Origin: CAVPDA01 sp963702495
GTDB lineage: Bacteria; Pseudomonadota; Gammaproteobacteria; Burkholderiales; Rhodocyclaceae
Direction of reading: 5' to 3'
DNA length: 64,000 bases
Assembly (NCBI GenBank): GCA_963702495.1
Contig: CAVPDA010000010.1
Span: 372,001-436,000, forward strand
Shown: in pieces, positions 48,908-58,068 of the stretch
Numbering within the stretch: position 1 is the stretch's first letter
Layout of the letters: each line of letters starts with the position of its first letter
Position numbers and translations under genes: made by a program
The notes under the pieces: model-generated
What the model was told of the DNA's origin: nothing
What the model saw: only the letters and a program-made list of their open reading frames with translations
The model's database searches: none

Positions 48908-51187
48908 GCGCGTTGTCTTGCTCAAGGAGCTGAATGGTTTGTCGAAGCGCTTGGCGCGCAGTTTGCGGTGCCGCTCCCGCCGATCGGTTGCCGCATCCAG
49001 GGCCGCCATCGCTCCGGCGCCCGCCGCAGTACGTTCCGGGATCGCCGGCCCATCGGCCGGGCCGGGACGCAGGTGGCGTCGCTTCACGTCGCCGAGGCGT
49101 CCGAGCATATCCGATACGGCCGCCAGCAGGTCGGGACTTTCGCCCGCATCCTGCGCCAGCCGCTCCAGCGCTTCCAGGCCTTCGCGATAGCAGCTCTCGG
49201 CGGCTTCGATCTGGCCCTGATCCAGCGCCAGGTCACCGATCTTGCGCAGCGCCGCCGCCAGATCGCGCCGGGCTGCCGCGTCGCCGGTCTGCTCCAGCAG
49301 CCGGCGCCGCAGCGCCAATCCTTCCAGATAGGCCACCCTGGCTTCCTCGGGGAGCTGGAATTGCCATTCCATGTCGCCCAGTCGATCGTACGCCGCCGCC
49401 AGATCCGCCGCCTTCTGCGCCGAAGGCGCGTCGGCCTGGAGCTTGCGGCGCAGCGCAAGGCTCTCCCCGTAAGCCCGCCGCGCCGCATCGGCGCGCCCCA
49501 TGTGCCGCGCCACCTCGGCGGTGCGCTCCCACGCCGTGGCAAGGTCGAGCGCGCTGCGGGGCAGGCTGAGGCTGCGGTGCAGGCGCGTGTGCAGATCGAG
49601 CGCCTTGCGGCAGCTCTCGTCCGCCTCCTCCAGGCTGCCGCTCTCCAGCGCGACTTCCGCCACCTTGTCGCAGGCCAGTGCCAGATCGCGCGCAGCGTCC
49701 GCGCGCTGGACGCTGCGCAGCAGCCGCCGGCGCAGCGTGACGCAGCGGCGGTAGGCATGCGCCGCCTGGTCGATGCGGCCGAGCCGGCGCACGACGTTCC
49801 CCAGCCGGTCCCACGCCACCGCGAGATCGCGCGCGCTGCGCGGCGAGCGCAGCCGCCGGTGCAGATCGTCGCGCAGGTTCAGGCATTCCACGGCCGCCCG
49901 CTCCGCCGCTTCGAGCTGGTCCAGCGCCAGTGCAACCTCGCCCAGCCGCTCCCAGGACACCGACAGGTCCCGGGCATGCTGCTCGGCGGGAGCCTCGGCG
50001 TGCAGACGCTGTCGCAGTTCCACCGCTTCCCCGTAAGCCCGCTTCGCTTCCCGGGCGTGGCCGCGCTTGCGGCAGGCATCGCCGACGCGGTGCCATGCCA
50101 CCCCCAGATCGTGCAGGTTGTACGTCGCCGGGGAGGCGGCGAGCAGCTCGCGGCGCAAATCCAGGGCGCACAGATAAGCGTCGTGGCCATCGTCGAAGCG
50201 GCCCATCTGCAGCGCCAGATCGCCGACCCGGGTCCACGCGCCCGCCAGATCGCGCGCCGTTTCCTCCCCGGCTGCCGCGGCGTGAAGCGACTGCCGCAGC
50301 ATCAACCCCTCGCGATAGGCATCCCGCGCCCGATCGAAGAGGCGCAGGCGCAGCGCGGCATCGCCCAACCGGTCGTAGGCCGCCCCCAGCAGCCGCTTTT
50401 CCCCGGCGGTCTCGCGCGGTTGGCGGCGGGAGCGGTCCACCACCTCCTGCGCCACGGCCAGAGCGGTACGCAGGCTGCCGGCGGCACAGGCGGCATCGAC
50501 CGCGGCCAGTCCGGCGGTGACCTGAACCGGCGCGCGCTGGGTTTGGCCGAGCAGCACGCGCCAGTGTCTGACCTGCGGCGGCTCCCACTCGTCAGCGGTA
50601 GCTTCGGCGCCGGATGACGACGCCGCCGCGACAGGCGCAGCCTGCTCCGGCATCGCACCGGCTTCCGCCATCGCGTCCGCCCCGGCGCCCGCGGTCGATA
50701 CCACGATCCGATCCGGCCAGCGATCGCCCAGAACCTGCGACGCCTGCTCGTATTCTCCCTCCGGCAGGACGATCACGAGCGGACGACGCGTGCGTCTGCG
50801 CGCTTCCGCCTCCCGCTCGACCAGGCGTTCGAGCAGCGTGCGGCGCGCCTGGCGCCACGCCGAATCGCGGCCATGGCGATGCAGGTCCAGCCACAAGGCG
50901 CCGCCTATGCTCGACGGCCGCTCCTCCTCGGACATGAGCAGGATGCGCAGAATCGGCCCCAGCAGGCTCGCCGTCAACTCCGTCGCCAGCGTCTCCAGAC
51001 GGCGGGCGTCATCGCGCAGCACGCCATCGAGGCGCCGCTGCAGTTCGGCGACGACCGCGGACGAGGAGCAGAACAGCAGCAGCGGCGCCACCCCCGGCTC
51101 GCTTTCCACGTGCAGGCGCAGCAGCGGGAAAACGGCGTCTGCGGAACCGGTGAGGTCGGACTCTGTGCGGCCCATCGCTTGCGTCAT
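47462..51187 (-). CDS. thrC: TPR-like repeat protein fused in frame to threonine synthase
   Basis: A single reading frame of about 1241 residues. Residues about 1-205 form an N-terminal domain (FPLLRLHVESEPGVAPLLLF, RRPLVIVLPEGEYEQASQVL) that I cannot assign. Residues about 240-690 hold nine helical repeats of about 47 residues (for example AYDRLGDAALRLRLFDRARD). A basic linker (RHRKLRAKRFDKPFSS) leads straight into threonine synthase, beginning MRYISTRGGMPPRTFREILL at residue 761, with no stop. The PLP Lys is in GPTLAFKDMAMQLL. Starts at GTG 51208 or ATG 51187 are both possible. Whether the protein is made as one chain is not proven. Confidence 0.75.
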   Translation of the reverse strand: MTQAMGRTESDLTGSADAVFPLLRLHVESEPGVAPLLLFCSSSAVVAELQRRLDGVLRDDARRLETLATELTASLLGPILRILLMSEEERPSSIGGALWLDLHRHGRDSAWRQARRTLLERLVEREAEARRRTRRPLVIVLPEGEYEQASQVLGDRWPDRIVVSTAGAGADAMAEAGAMPEQAAPVAAASSSGAEATADEWEPPQVRHWRVLLGQTQRAPVQVTAGLAAVDAACAAGSLRTALAVAQEVVDRSRRQPRETAGEKRLLGAAYDRLGDAALRLRLFDRARDAYREGLMLRQSLHAAAAGEETARDLAGAWTRVGDLALQMGRFDDGHDAYLCALDLRRELLAASPATYNLHDLGVAWHRVGDACRKRGHAREAKRAYGEAVELRQRLHAEAPAEQHARDLSVSWERLGEVALALDQLEAAERAAVECLNLRDDLHRRLRSPRSARDLAVAWDRLGNVVRRLGRIDQAAHAYRRCVTLRRRLLRSVQRADAARDLALACDKVAEVALESGSLEEADESCRKALDLHTRLHRSLSLPRSALDLATAWERTAEVARHMGRADAARRAYGESLALRRKLQADAPSAQKAADLAAAYDRLGDMEWQFQLPEEARVAYLEGLALRRRLLEQTGDAAARRDLAAALRKIGDLALDQGQIEAAESCYREGLEALERLAQDAGESPDLLAAVSDMLGRLGDVKRRHLRPGPADGPAIPERTAAGAGAMAALDAATDRRERHRKLRAKRFDKPFSSLSKTTRMRYISTRGGMPPRTFREILLGGLATDGGLTLPERYPRVNAAELAQWRGYSYGELAFAILSKFADDIPAADLKAIVERTYTAAVYCNARPGGDARQITPLRTLEPGLHLLELSNGPTLAFKDMAMQLLGNLFEYVLEEAGQDLNILGATSGDTGSSAEYAMRGKHRIRVFMLSPHGKMSRFQTAQMFSLQDPNIFNIAVRGVFDDCQDIVKAVSNDLEFKTRYAIGTVNSINWARVAAQIVYYFKGYLAATDADRCAAGQPVSFAVPSGNFGNICAGHIARMMGLPIRRLILATNENDVLDEFFRSGVYRPRGTAETQQTSSPSMDISKASNFERFIFDLAERDAGKVRELWSAVDRGGAFELSATPLFARLADFGFVSGASSHADRIETIRRVRRAYGITIDPHTADGLKVGLQHREAGVPLVCLETALPAKFEETIREALGHEPERPAACADIETLPQRFEVMAADVAAVKRFIIDTVAA

Positions 51188-51268
51188 TGTCCGCGGACGA
51201 GCCGTCACGCCCCGTCACCCACGCCGCATCAGCACGACCGCGGTGTCGTTGTCGGCGCTACCCGGGGT

Positions 51269-52585
51269 TTAGCGCGCACCCAGCTCTTCCAGGCGTATGC
51301 GCGTCACCTTGCCCGAAATGGTCGGCAGCTTCTCGATACGTTCCAGCGCGGCAATGACGTTCTTCTCGATTGCCCGGTGGGTCAGCATGATGATATCCAC
51401 CTGCTCCTCGCCTTCGGCCGGCTCCTTCTGCAGCATGGCTTCGATGGAGATGCCGCCGTCGGCCAGGATGCGCGTGACGTCCGCCAGCACGCCCGGGCGG
51501 TCGAAGGCGCGCAGGCGCAGATAGTAGGAGGTCTCCACTTCCTCGATCGGCAGGATCGGCAGATCGGTGATCTGGTCCGGCTGGAAGGCGAGATGGGGCA
51601 CGCGATGCTCGGGGTCGGCCGTGTGCATGCGTGTGACGTCCACCAGGTCGGCCACCACCGCGCTGGCGGTCGGCTCGGCGCCGGCGCCGCGGCCGTAATA
51701 CAGGGTGGCGCCGACGGCGTCGCCCTGCACCAGGACCGCGTTCATCACGCCTTCGACGTTGGCGATCAGGCGCCGTGCTGGAATCAGGGTCGGATGCACG
51801 CGCAGTTCGATGCCGCGCGGCGTGCGGCGTGTGATGCCGAGCAGCTTGATGCGGTAGCCGAAGCCTTCGGCGTAGCCGATGTCCTCTTTGGTCAGCCGGG
51901 AGATGCCCTCCGTGTAGCACTTGGCGAACTGCATCGGTATGCCGAAGGCGATCGCGCTCATGATGGTGAGCTTGTGCGCCGCGTCGATGCCTTCGATGTC
52001 GAAGGTGGGATCGGCCTCGGCATAGCCCAGCCGCTGCGCCTCCTTCAGCACCGCGTCGAAGGGCAGGCCCTTGTCGCGCATTTCCGACAGGATGAAGTTG
52101 GTGGTGCCGTTGATGATGCCGGCGATCCACTCGATGCGGTTGGCGGTGAGGCCCTCGCGCAGCGCCTTGATGATGGGAATGCCGCCGGCCACGGCCGCCT
52201 CGAACGCAACCATTACGCCCTTCCTCTGCGCGGCGGCGAAGATCTCGTTGCCGTGCTGGGCCAAAAGCGCCTTGTTGGCGGTGACGACATGCTTGCCGTT
52301 GTCGATGGCCTTGAGGATCAGATCCTTGGCGACGCCGCAGCCGCCGATCAGCTCGATGACGATGTCCACCTCGGGATCGGCGACCACGGCGAAGGCATCG
52401 TCGGTGACGCGCGCCTGGCCCCGCGTCACCTGTTCCGCCCGCGCCACATCGCGGTCGGCGACGACGCTGATGCGGATCGGCCGGCCGGCGCGGCGCGCGA
52501 TCTCGTCCTGGTTGCGCTGCAGGACGGTGAATGTGCCGCCGCCGACGGTACCGATGCCCAGCAGACCTACGTTGATCGCTTTCAT
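51269..52585 (-). CDS. hom: Homoserine dehydrogenase
   Basis: A 438-residue enzyme making homoserine from aspartate semialdehyde. The NAD(P) motif is VGLLGIGTVGGGTF; ELIGGCGVAKDLILKAIDNG, VTANKALLAQHGNEIF, GGIPIIKALREGLTANRIEW and INGTTNFILSEM follow, and an ACT domain (YYLRLRAFDRPGVLADVTRI) ends the protein. Its ATG overlaps the acetyltransferase stop by 4 nt. In most relatives thrC follows directly; here the TPR-coding segment comes between, 81 nt after hom. Confidence 0.96.
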   Translation of the reverse strand: MKAINVGLLGIGTVGGGTFTVLQRNQDEIARRAGRPIRISVVADRDVARAEQVTRGQARVTDDAFAVVADPEVDIVIELIGGCGVAKDLILKAIDNGKHVVTANKALLAQHGNEIFAAAQRKGVMVAFEAAVAGGIPIIKALREGLTANRIEWIAGIINGTTNFILSEMRDKGLPFDAVLKEAQRLGYAEADPTFDIEGIDAAHKLTIMSAIAFGIPMQFAKCYTEGISRLTKEDIGYAEGFGYRIKLLGITRRTPRGIELRVHPTLIPARRLIANVEGVMNAVLVQGDAVGATLYYGRGAGAEPTASAVVADLVDVTRMHTADPEHRVPHLAFQPDQITDLPILPIEEVETSYYLRLRAFDRPGVLADVTRILADGGISIEAMLQKEPAEGEEQVDIIMLTHRAIEKNVIAALERIEKLPTISGKVTRIRLEELGAR

Positions 52586-53022
52586 GTCAGTTGTTTCTTG
52601 AAGTTGAATGAGGTGATGAAGAAGCCTTCGCGGAAGTAGAAGCGGTGCGCACGCGTGCGCTGCGTGCCGGAGTCGAGCACGACGGCATGGCAGGCGAGGC
52701 GCCGCGCCTCGGACTCCAGGTGCGCCAGCAGCACGCGGCCGAGGCCGCGGCTGCGCAGCGCCTCATCGGTCACCAGATCGTCGATGTAGAACTTGCGCCC
52801 CTCCGCGGTGTTTTCGTGCCAGCGATACACCGCCACGCCGCACACGCTTTGCCCCTCGGCCGCCACGGCCATGCCGGCACCGCCCGCCAGCACGCTGCGC
52901 ATCTTCGCCGCATAGTCCGGCGGCAGGTGCGGTCGCAACTGCCGGTGCACGCTCTCCGCGCGCCGCAGCCAGAGCGGCTCGACGATCTCGTGCCGGTCGT
53001 TGGTGACGGCGATGATCTGCAT
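52582..53022 (-). CDS. GNAT family N-acetyltransferase
   Basis: A 146-residue acetyltransferase. The acetyl-CoA pyrophosphate motif is SRGLGRVLLAHLESEARR, preceded by KFYIDDLVTDEALR and followed by LDSGTQRTRAHRFYFREGFF. The ATG at 53022 gives the standard GNAT length; the frame extends further upstream but overlaps alaA. It is coupled to hom by a 4-nt overlap. The acceptor substrate is not predictable. Confidence 0.88.
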   Translation of the reverse strand: MQIIAVTNDRHEIVEPLWLRRAESVHRQLRPHLPPDYAAKMRSVLAGGAGMAVAAEGQSVCGVAVYRWHENTAEGRKFYIDDLVTDEALRSRGLGRVLLAHLESEARRLACHAVVLDSGTQRTRAHRFYFREGFFITSFNFKKQLT

Positions 53023-53036
53023 CCGTCCGCTGTTCC

Positions 53037-54305
53037 TCAAGCGGCGTGGCGCTTGCGGTAGCGATCCAGGAAACGGCCGATGCGCCCGATCGCTTCGGTC
53101 AGATCGTCCTCGTGGGGCAGGAACACGATGCGCACATGGTCCGGTTCCGGCCAGTTGAAGCCCGATCCCTGCACCAGCAGCACCTTCTCCTCCAGCAGCA
53201 GATCGAGCACGAACTGCTGATCGTTGACGATCGGATAGAGCTTGGGATCGAGCCGCGGAAACAGATACATCGCGGCCTGCGGCTTGACGCAGCTGACGCC
53301 GGGGATCTGGGTGATCAGCTGCCACGCCAGATCACGCTGCTTGCCGAGCCGGCCGGTGGGCAGCACCAGATCGTCGATGCTCTGGTAGCCGCCGAGCGCC
53401 GTCTGGATCGCGTGCTGCGCCGGCACGTTGGCGCACAGGCGCATCGAGGCGAGGATGGTCAGCCCTTCGATGTAGTCCCGGGCGTGGGCCATTTCCCCCG
53501 ACACCACCACCCAGCCGGCGCGATAGCCGCAGGAGCGGTAGTTCTTGGACAGGCCGTTGAAGGTGAGGCACAGCACATCCTCGGCCAGCGAGGCGAGCGA
53601 GGTGTGCTGGACGCCGTCGTACAGCACCTTGTCGTAGATCTCGTCGGCGTAGAGGATGAGGTGGTTCTGGCGCGCGATCTCGATCAGCTCGCGCAACAAC
53701 TCGGCCGGGTACAGGGCGCCGGTCGGGTTGTTGGGATTGATCACCACCAGCGCCCGCGTGTTGGGCGTGATCCTGGCGCGGATGTCGTCGGGATCGGGCA
53801 GCCAGCCGGCCCCCTCGTCGCACCGGTAATGGCGCGGCAGGCCGCCGGCCAGACTGACCGCCGCCGTCCACAGCGGATAGTCGGGAGACGGGATCAGCAC
53901 CTCGTCGCCGTTGTTGAGCAGCGCCTGCATGGTCATCACGATCAGCTCCGACACGCCGTTGCCGATGTAGATGTCCTCGATCTGCACGCCGCGGATCTTC
54001 TTCTGCTGCGTATAGTGCATCACCGCCTTGCGCGCGGCGAACAGGCCCTTGGAGTCGCAATAGCCGGAGGCATCGGGCAGATTGCGGATCACGTCCTGCA
54101 CCATCTCGTCCGGTGCCATGAAGCCGAACGGTGCCGGATTGCCGATGTTGAGCTTGATGATGCGCTGCCCGTCGTCCTCCATCTGCTTGGCGCGGGCGAG
54201 CACCGGGCCGCGGATGTCGTAGCAGACGTTGGCCAGCTTGGCGGACTTGAGGACCGGGCGCCTGGCGGCCTCCGGAGCAAGAGCGATCGGTTTGGGTTCG
54301 TTCAC
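53037..54305 (-). CDS. alaA: Pyridoxal-phosphate aminotransferase, AlaA-like
   Basis: A 422-residue class I aminotransferase. The PLP Lys is in LTFNGLSKNYRSCGYRAGWV; IKLNIGNPAPFGF, IYIGNGVSELIVMTMQALL, INPNNPTGALY and YADEIYDKVLYDG are typical of AlaA, which makes alanine from glutamate and pyruvate. The start is GTG 54305, overlapping the alaC stop. It probably forms one operon with alaC, the acetyltransferase and hom. Confidence 0.9.
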   Translation of the reverse strand: MNEPKPIALAPEAARRPVLKSAKLANVCYDIRGPVLARAKQMEDDGQRIIKLNIGNPAPFGFMAPDEMVQDVIRNLPDASGYCDSKGLFAARKAVMHYTQQKKIRGVQIEDIYIGNGVSELIVMTMQALLNNGDEVLIPSPDYPLWTAAVSLAGGLPRHYRCDEGAGWLPDPDDIRARITPNTRALVVINPNNPTGALYPAELLRELIEIARQNHLILYADEIYDKVLYDGVQHTSLASLAEDVLCLTFNGLSKNYRSCGYRAGWVVVSGEMAHARDYIEGLTILASMRLCANVPAQHAIQTALGGYQSIDDLVLPTGRLGKQRDLAWQLITQIPGVSCVKPQAAMYLFPRLDPKLYPIVNDQQFVLDLLLEEKVLLVQGSGFNWPEPDHVRIVFLPHEDDLTEAIGRIGRFLDRYRKRHAA

Positions 54306-55486
54306 AGCAGTCCGTCCTTTCTGAACATTTCCTTTATTCCACGCACCGCCTGCCGCGTCCGCGCTTCGTTCTCAATGAGCGCGAAGCGGACGTGGTCGTC
54401 GCCGAACTCGCCGAAGCCGACGCCGGGCGACACCGCGACCTTGGCCTCCGCCAGCAGCTTCTTGGCGAACTCCAGCGAGCCCATTTTCTCGTACTGCGGC
54501 GGAATTTTCGCCCAGATGTACATCGTTGCCTTCGGCACCTCGACCTGCCAGCCTGCCTCGTGCAGGCCCCGCGCCAGAACGTCGCGCCGCTTCTGGTAGT
54601 TCATCGCGATCTCGTGCACGCAGTCCTGCGGCCCCTCCAGCGCCACGATCGAGGCGACCTGGATCGGGGTGAAGGTGCCGTAGTCATGGTAGCTCTTGAT
54701 GCGCGCCAGGGCATGCACGATTTCCGCATTGCCGACCATGAAGCCGATGCGCCAGCCGGCCATGTTGTAGCTCTTGGACAGGGTGAAGAATTCCACCGCC
54801 ACGTCCTTCGCCCCCGCCACCTGCAGAAGGGAGGGCGCCTGCCAGCCGTCGAACACGATGTCGGCGTAGGCCAGATCGTGCACCACCATGATGTCGTGCT
54901 GTCGCGCCAGAGCCACGATCTTCTCGAAGAATCCGAGTTCGACGCATTGCGTCGTCGGATTGCTCGGGAAGTTGATGATGAGCATCTTCGGCTTGGGGAA
55001 CGACTCGTGGATCGCCCGTTCCAGCTCGGCGATGAAATCCACGCCCGAGGTCATGCGCACGTGGCGGATGTCGGCGCCGGCGATGACCGGACCATAGATG
55101 TGGATGGGATAGCTCGGGTTCGGCACCAGCACGATGTCGCCGCGCTCCAGCGTGGCGAGCGTCAGGTGCGCGATGCCTTCCTTGGAGCCGATGGTGACGA
55201 TGGCCTCGGTCTCCGGATCCAGTTCGACGCCATAGCGCCGCAGGTACCAGTCGCAGATCGCCTTGCGCAGCCGCGGAATGCCCTTGGAGAGCGAGTAGCC
55301 GTGCGTGTTCTCCCGCTGCGCCGCCTCCACCAGCTTGTCGACGATGTGGCGCGGCGTCTCCCCGTCGGGATTGCCCATGCTCATGTCGATGATGTCCTCG
55401 CCGCGCCGCCGCGCCGCCATCTTGAGCGCGCCGGTGATGTTGAAGACGTACGGGGGAAGGCGCTGGATGCGCTGGAACTCTCTCAT
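54302..55486 (-). CDS. alaC: Aminotransferase, AlaC-like
   Basis: A 394-residue class I PLP aminotransferase. It starts MREFQRIQRLPPYVFNITGA and has DIIDMSMGNPDGETPRHIVD, PSYPIHIYGPVIAGADIRHV, INFPSNPTTQCVELGFFEKI and the PLP Lys in FTLSKSYNMAGWRIGFMVGN. These features match AlaC. The frame is open upstream (to 55582) but the ATG at 55486 gives the normal length. It is the first gene of the minus-strand amino-acid block. Confidence 0.92.
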   Translation of the reverse strand: MREFQRIQRLPPYVFNITGALKMAARRRGEDIIDMSMGNPDGETPRHIVDKLVEAAQRENTHGYSLSKGIPRLRKAICDWYLRRYGVELDPETEAIVTIGSKEGIAHLTLATLERGDIVLVPNPSYPIHIYGPVIAGADIRHVRMTSGVDFIAELERAIHESFPKPKMLIINFPSNPTTQCVELGFFEKIVALARQHDIMVVHDLAYADIVFDGWQAPSLLQVAGAKDVAVEFFTLSKSYNMAGWRIGFMVGNAEIVHALARIKSYHDYGTFTPIQVASIVALEGPQDCVHEIAMNYQKRRDVLARGLHEAGWQVEVPKATMYIWAKIPPQYEKMGSLEFAKKLLAEAKVAVSPGVGFGEFGDDHVRFALIENEARTRQAVRGIKEMFRKDGLL

Positions 55487-55549
55487 GCTCGATTGTCTGC
55501 GACCGGCGCCCCGGAACGGTCGTGGCGACCGGTGCGCGTGGTGAAAAGG

Positions 55550-55555
55550 TATAAT
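55550..55555 (+). promoter_or_regulatory. TATAAT, candidate -10 element of the arn operon
   Basis: A perfect TATAAT lies 48 nt before the ATG of the Mth938-like gene in the 117-nt divergent gap. It could serve this gene and the arn genes behind it. No strong -35 sequence is visible. Confidence 0.5.
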
Positions 55556-55603
55556 GGTACCTGACCCAAAAACTGCCCGCAATCAATGGGCTAGCCGATT
55601 AGA

Positions 55604-55975
55604 ATGAAACTGCATCTGGAACAGCACGGCGTCCAGAACACGGTCACCGGCTACGGCGACGGCTACATCGAGATCAACCGGCAGCGCTACGAAGTCAGTC
55701 TCGTCCTCCTGCCCGACCGCATTGCCCCGGATTGGGTCTGCGGCGGATTCGCGGCCCTGACCGAGGCGGACTTGCGGCGCCTGCTCGATTTCCGCCCGGA
55801 ACTGGTCCTGCTCGGCACCGGCGCGCGCCAGCGCTTTCCGCAACCGGCGCTGCTGCGGCCGCTGATCGAGGCGCGCATCGGATTCGAGGTGATGGACCTG
55901 CAGGCGGCGTGCCGCACCTACAACATCCTCATGGGCGAAGGGCGCCGCGTCGCCGCTGCCCTGCTTTTCGATTGA
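55604..55975 (+). CDS. Mth938-like (DUF498) protein
   Basis: A 123-residue protein of the Mth938/NDUFAF3-like fold. It starts MKLHLEQHGVQNTVTGYGDG and has RPELVLLGTGARQRFPQPAL and GFEVMDLQAACRTYNILMGE. The human relative helps respiratory complex I assembly, but the bacterial role is unknown. It lies 66 nt ahead of arnT on the same strand and may be read with it. Confidence 0.9.
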   Translation: MKLHLEQHGVQNTVTGYGDGYIEINRQRYEVSLVLLPDRIAPDWVCGGFAALTEADLRRLLDFRPELVLLGTGARQRFPQPALLRPLIEARIGFEVMDLQAACRTYNILMGEGRRVAAALLFD

Positions 55976-56041
55976 GTTCACGTCCGATCCTGCGCGCCAG
56001 CGGCCGCACGCCGCCCTCGCGACGCCGTGGGTAACGCAACC

Positions 56042-57700
56042 ATGTCCGGCGACACCCATGTGGCTCGGCGCTGGCTCCTGGTGCTGTTCGCGCTGTTCAC
56101 CGTGGCCTGGTTCTCCACCCTCGATTACCGCAAGCTGATCAAGCCCGACGAGGGCCGCTATGCCGAGATCGCCCGCGAGATGGCCGTTTCCGGCGACTGG
56201 GTGACGCCGCGGCTGAACGGCATCAAGTACTTCGAGAAGCCGCCCCTGCAATACTGGATGACGGCGGCGGCGTTCCGCGCCTTCGGCGAGAACGAATGGA
56301 CCGCCCGCCTGTGGACCGGCGTGACCGGTTTTGCCGGAGTGCTGCTCACTTTGCTGGTGGGGCGACGGCTGTTCGGTCCGGACACGGCCGTGCTGGGAAG
56401 CGCGATCCTCGCCAGCAGCCTGTTCTACCTTGCCATGGGACACTTCAACGCCCTCGACATGGGGCTGGCCTTCTTCCTTCACCTCGCCCTGTGCGGATTC
56501 CTGATGGCCAATCAGCGGGACACGCCGCCTGCCGCGGCGCGCCGCTGGATGCTCGCGACCTGGGCGGGGCTGGCGCTGGCCGTTCTCTCCAAGGGCATCG
56601 TCGCACTGGTGCTGGGCGGCGGCACCCTGGTGGCCTACTCGCTGCTGGCGCGGGACTTCGCGCCCTGGCGCAGGCTGGAACTGGCCCGCGGATTGCCCCT
56701 GTTCCTGCTGCTTACGGCGCCCTGGTTCATCGCCGTCTCGCTCGTCAATCCGGAGTTTCCGCGCTTCTTCTTCATCCACGAGCATTTCGAGCGCTTCCTC
56801 ACCCCGGTGCACCGCCGCACCCAGCCCTGGTGGTACTTCGCGCCGGTCCTCGCCTTCGGCGCACTGCCGTGGACGCTGATGGTGCTGCAGGGACTGGCCG
56901 CCGCCTGGCGCGACGCGGATCGCTCCGCGTTCCGCCCGCGCCTGTTCCTCGGCGTGTGGATCGTCGTGGTGTTCGCTTTCTTCAGTCTCTCCAGTTCCAA
57001 GCTGCCCTCCTACATCCTGCCGCTGTTTCCCGCCCTCGCCTGGCTCGCCGCCGACGCCGCCCCGGGCTGGACGCGGCGCGCCCTGATGATCCATTTCGCC
57101 GTCGTGCTAGCGCTCGCGCTGGCAGCGTTGGGATTCCTGCCGCAGATCACCCGCTACGCCGACGAGGAAACGCCCTACGCCTTGCTGCTGGACTACTCCC
57201 GCTGGCTCGCCTGGGGTGCGGCAATCTGGCTTGCCGGCGCGCTCGGAGCGCTGCTGCTGGCGTCGAAGCAGCGCCCGCAACGTGCCCTGCTTTGCCTCGC
57301 AGTCGCCGCCTTCATCGGCAGTACGCTGCACTTGCAGGGTCACGAGAAACTCGCCCTTTCCAACTCGGCTTACCATATCGCCCGCCAGGTGGAGCCGATG
57401 CTCCCGCCCGGCGTGCCGTTCTATTCGGTGAACATGTACGAGCAGACGCTGCCGTTCTACCTGCGGCGCACCGTCACCCTCGTCGATTACGCGGATGAGA
57501 TGGAATTCGGCCTGCGGCAGGAGCCGGAAAAATGGATTCCGACCCAGGAGGAGTTCGAAGCGCGCTGGCGCCGCGATGCCGATGCCTTCGCCGTCATGAA
57601 GAAGGACCGCTTCCGGGAACTCGCGCAGCGCGGCCTGCCGATGGATGTCGTCGCCGAGGACCCACGCCGCATCATCGTGAGGAAACCGCAACAGCCATGA
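56042..57700 (+). CDS. arnT: ArnT-family lipid A glycosyltransferase
   Basis: A 552-residue membrane glycosyltransferase with about eleven to twelve hydrophobic segments. The conserved DEGRYAEIAREM, GDWVTPRLNGIKYFEKPPLQ and LFYLAMGHFNALDMGLAFF match ArnT-type enzymes, which move L-Ara4N from undecaprenyl phosphate to lipid A. The start at ATG 56042 is chosen; a GTG five codons upstream exists. It overlaps the SMR-type gene by 4 nt. Confidence 0.88.
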   Translation: MSGDTHVARRWLLVLFALFTVAWFSTLDYRKLIKPDEGRYAEIAREMAVSGDWVTPRLNGIKYFEKPPLQYWMTAAAFRAFGENEWTARLWTGVTGFAGVLLTLLVGRRLFGPDTAVLGSAILASSLFYLAMGHFNALDMGLAFFLHLALCGFLMANQRDTPPAAARRWMLATWAGLALAVLSKGIVALVLGGGTLVAYSLLARDFAPWRRLELARGLPLFLLLTAPWFIAVSLVNPEFPRFFFIHEHFERFLTPVHRRTQPWWYFAPVLAFGALPWTLMVLQGLAAAWRDADRSAFRPRLFLGVWIVVVFAFFSLSSSKLPSYILPLFPALAWLAADAAPGWTRRALMIHFAVVLALALAALGFLPQITRYADEETPYALLLDYSRWLAWGAAIWLAGALGALLLASKQRPQRALLCLAVAAFIGSTLHLQGHEKLALSNSAYHIARQVEPMLPPGVPFYSVNMYEQTLPFYLRRTVTLVDYADEMEFGLRQEPEKWIPTQEEFEARWRRDADAFAVMKKDRFRELAQRGLPMDVVAEDPRRIIVRKPQQP

Positions 57701-58068
57701 GCGCCCTGTCCTTCGCCCTGATCCTCACCGGCGTTCTGCTGAACGCCGCCGCCCAGCTTCTGCTCAAGGCCGGCACCAACGCCGTCGGCCATTTCGAGTT
57801 CCACCTCGACAACGTCCTGCCGGTGGGCATGAAGCTCGCCTTCGAACCCCACATCGTGGGCGGCATGGTGTGCTACGTGGTGAGCCTGGTGGTGTGGATC
57901 ATGGCGCTGTCGCGGGTGCCGGTGAGCGTCGCCTATCCCATGCTTTCCATCGGCTACGTGGTCAACGCCGTGGTCGCCTACTACTGGCTGGGCGAGCAGG
58001 TTTCCGTCATGCGGCTGGTCGGCATCGGCGTCATCGTCCTCGGCGTGTTCATCGTCGCCCGCTCGTGA
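57697..58068 (+). CDS. EmrE/ArnE-F-like small membrane transporter
   Basis: A 123-residue protein with four membrane helices. It contains LNAAAQLLLKAGTNAVGHFE, VWIMALSRVPVSVAYPMLSI and the final RLVGIGVIVLGVFIVARS. In E. coli, ArnE and ArnF together flip undecaprenyl-phospho-L-Ara4N. Only one such gene is present here, so it may work as a homodimer or have a partner elsewhere. It overlaps both arnT and arnB by 4 nt. Confidence 0.85.
   Translation: MSALSFALILTGVLLNAAAQLLLKAGTNAVGHFEFHLDNVLPVGMKLAFEPHIVGGMVCYVVSLVVWIMALSRVPVSVAYPMLSIGYVVNAVVAYYWLGEQVSVMRLVGIGVIVLGVFIVARS

Noticed and set aside
46868..50617. Very long open frame on the plus strand opposite thrC/TPR (over 1200 codons)
   Set aside because: It mirrors the real minus-strand frame in GC-rich DNA. 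Its product is rich in Arg, His and Gln runs and shows no motif, while the opposite strand encodes clear ThrC and regular repeats.
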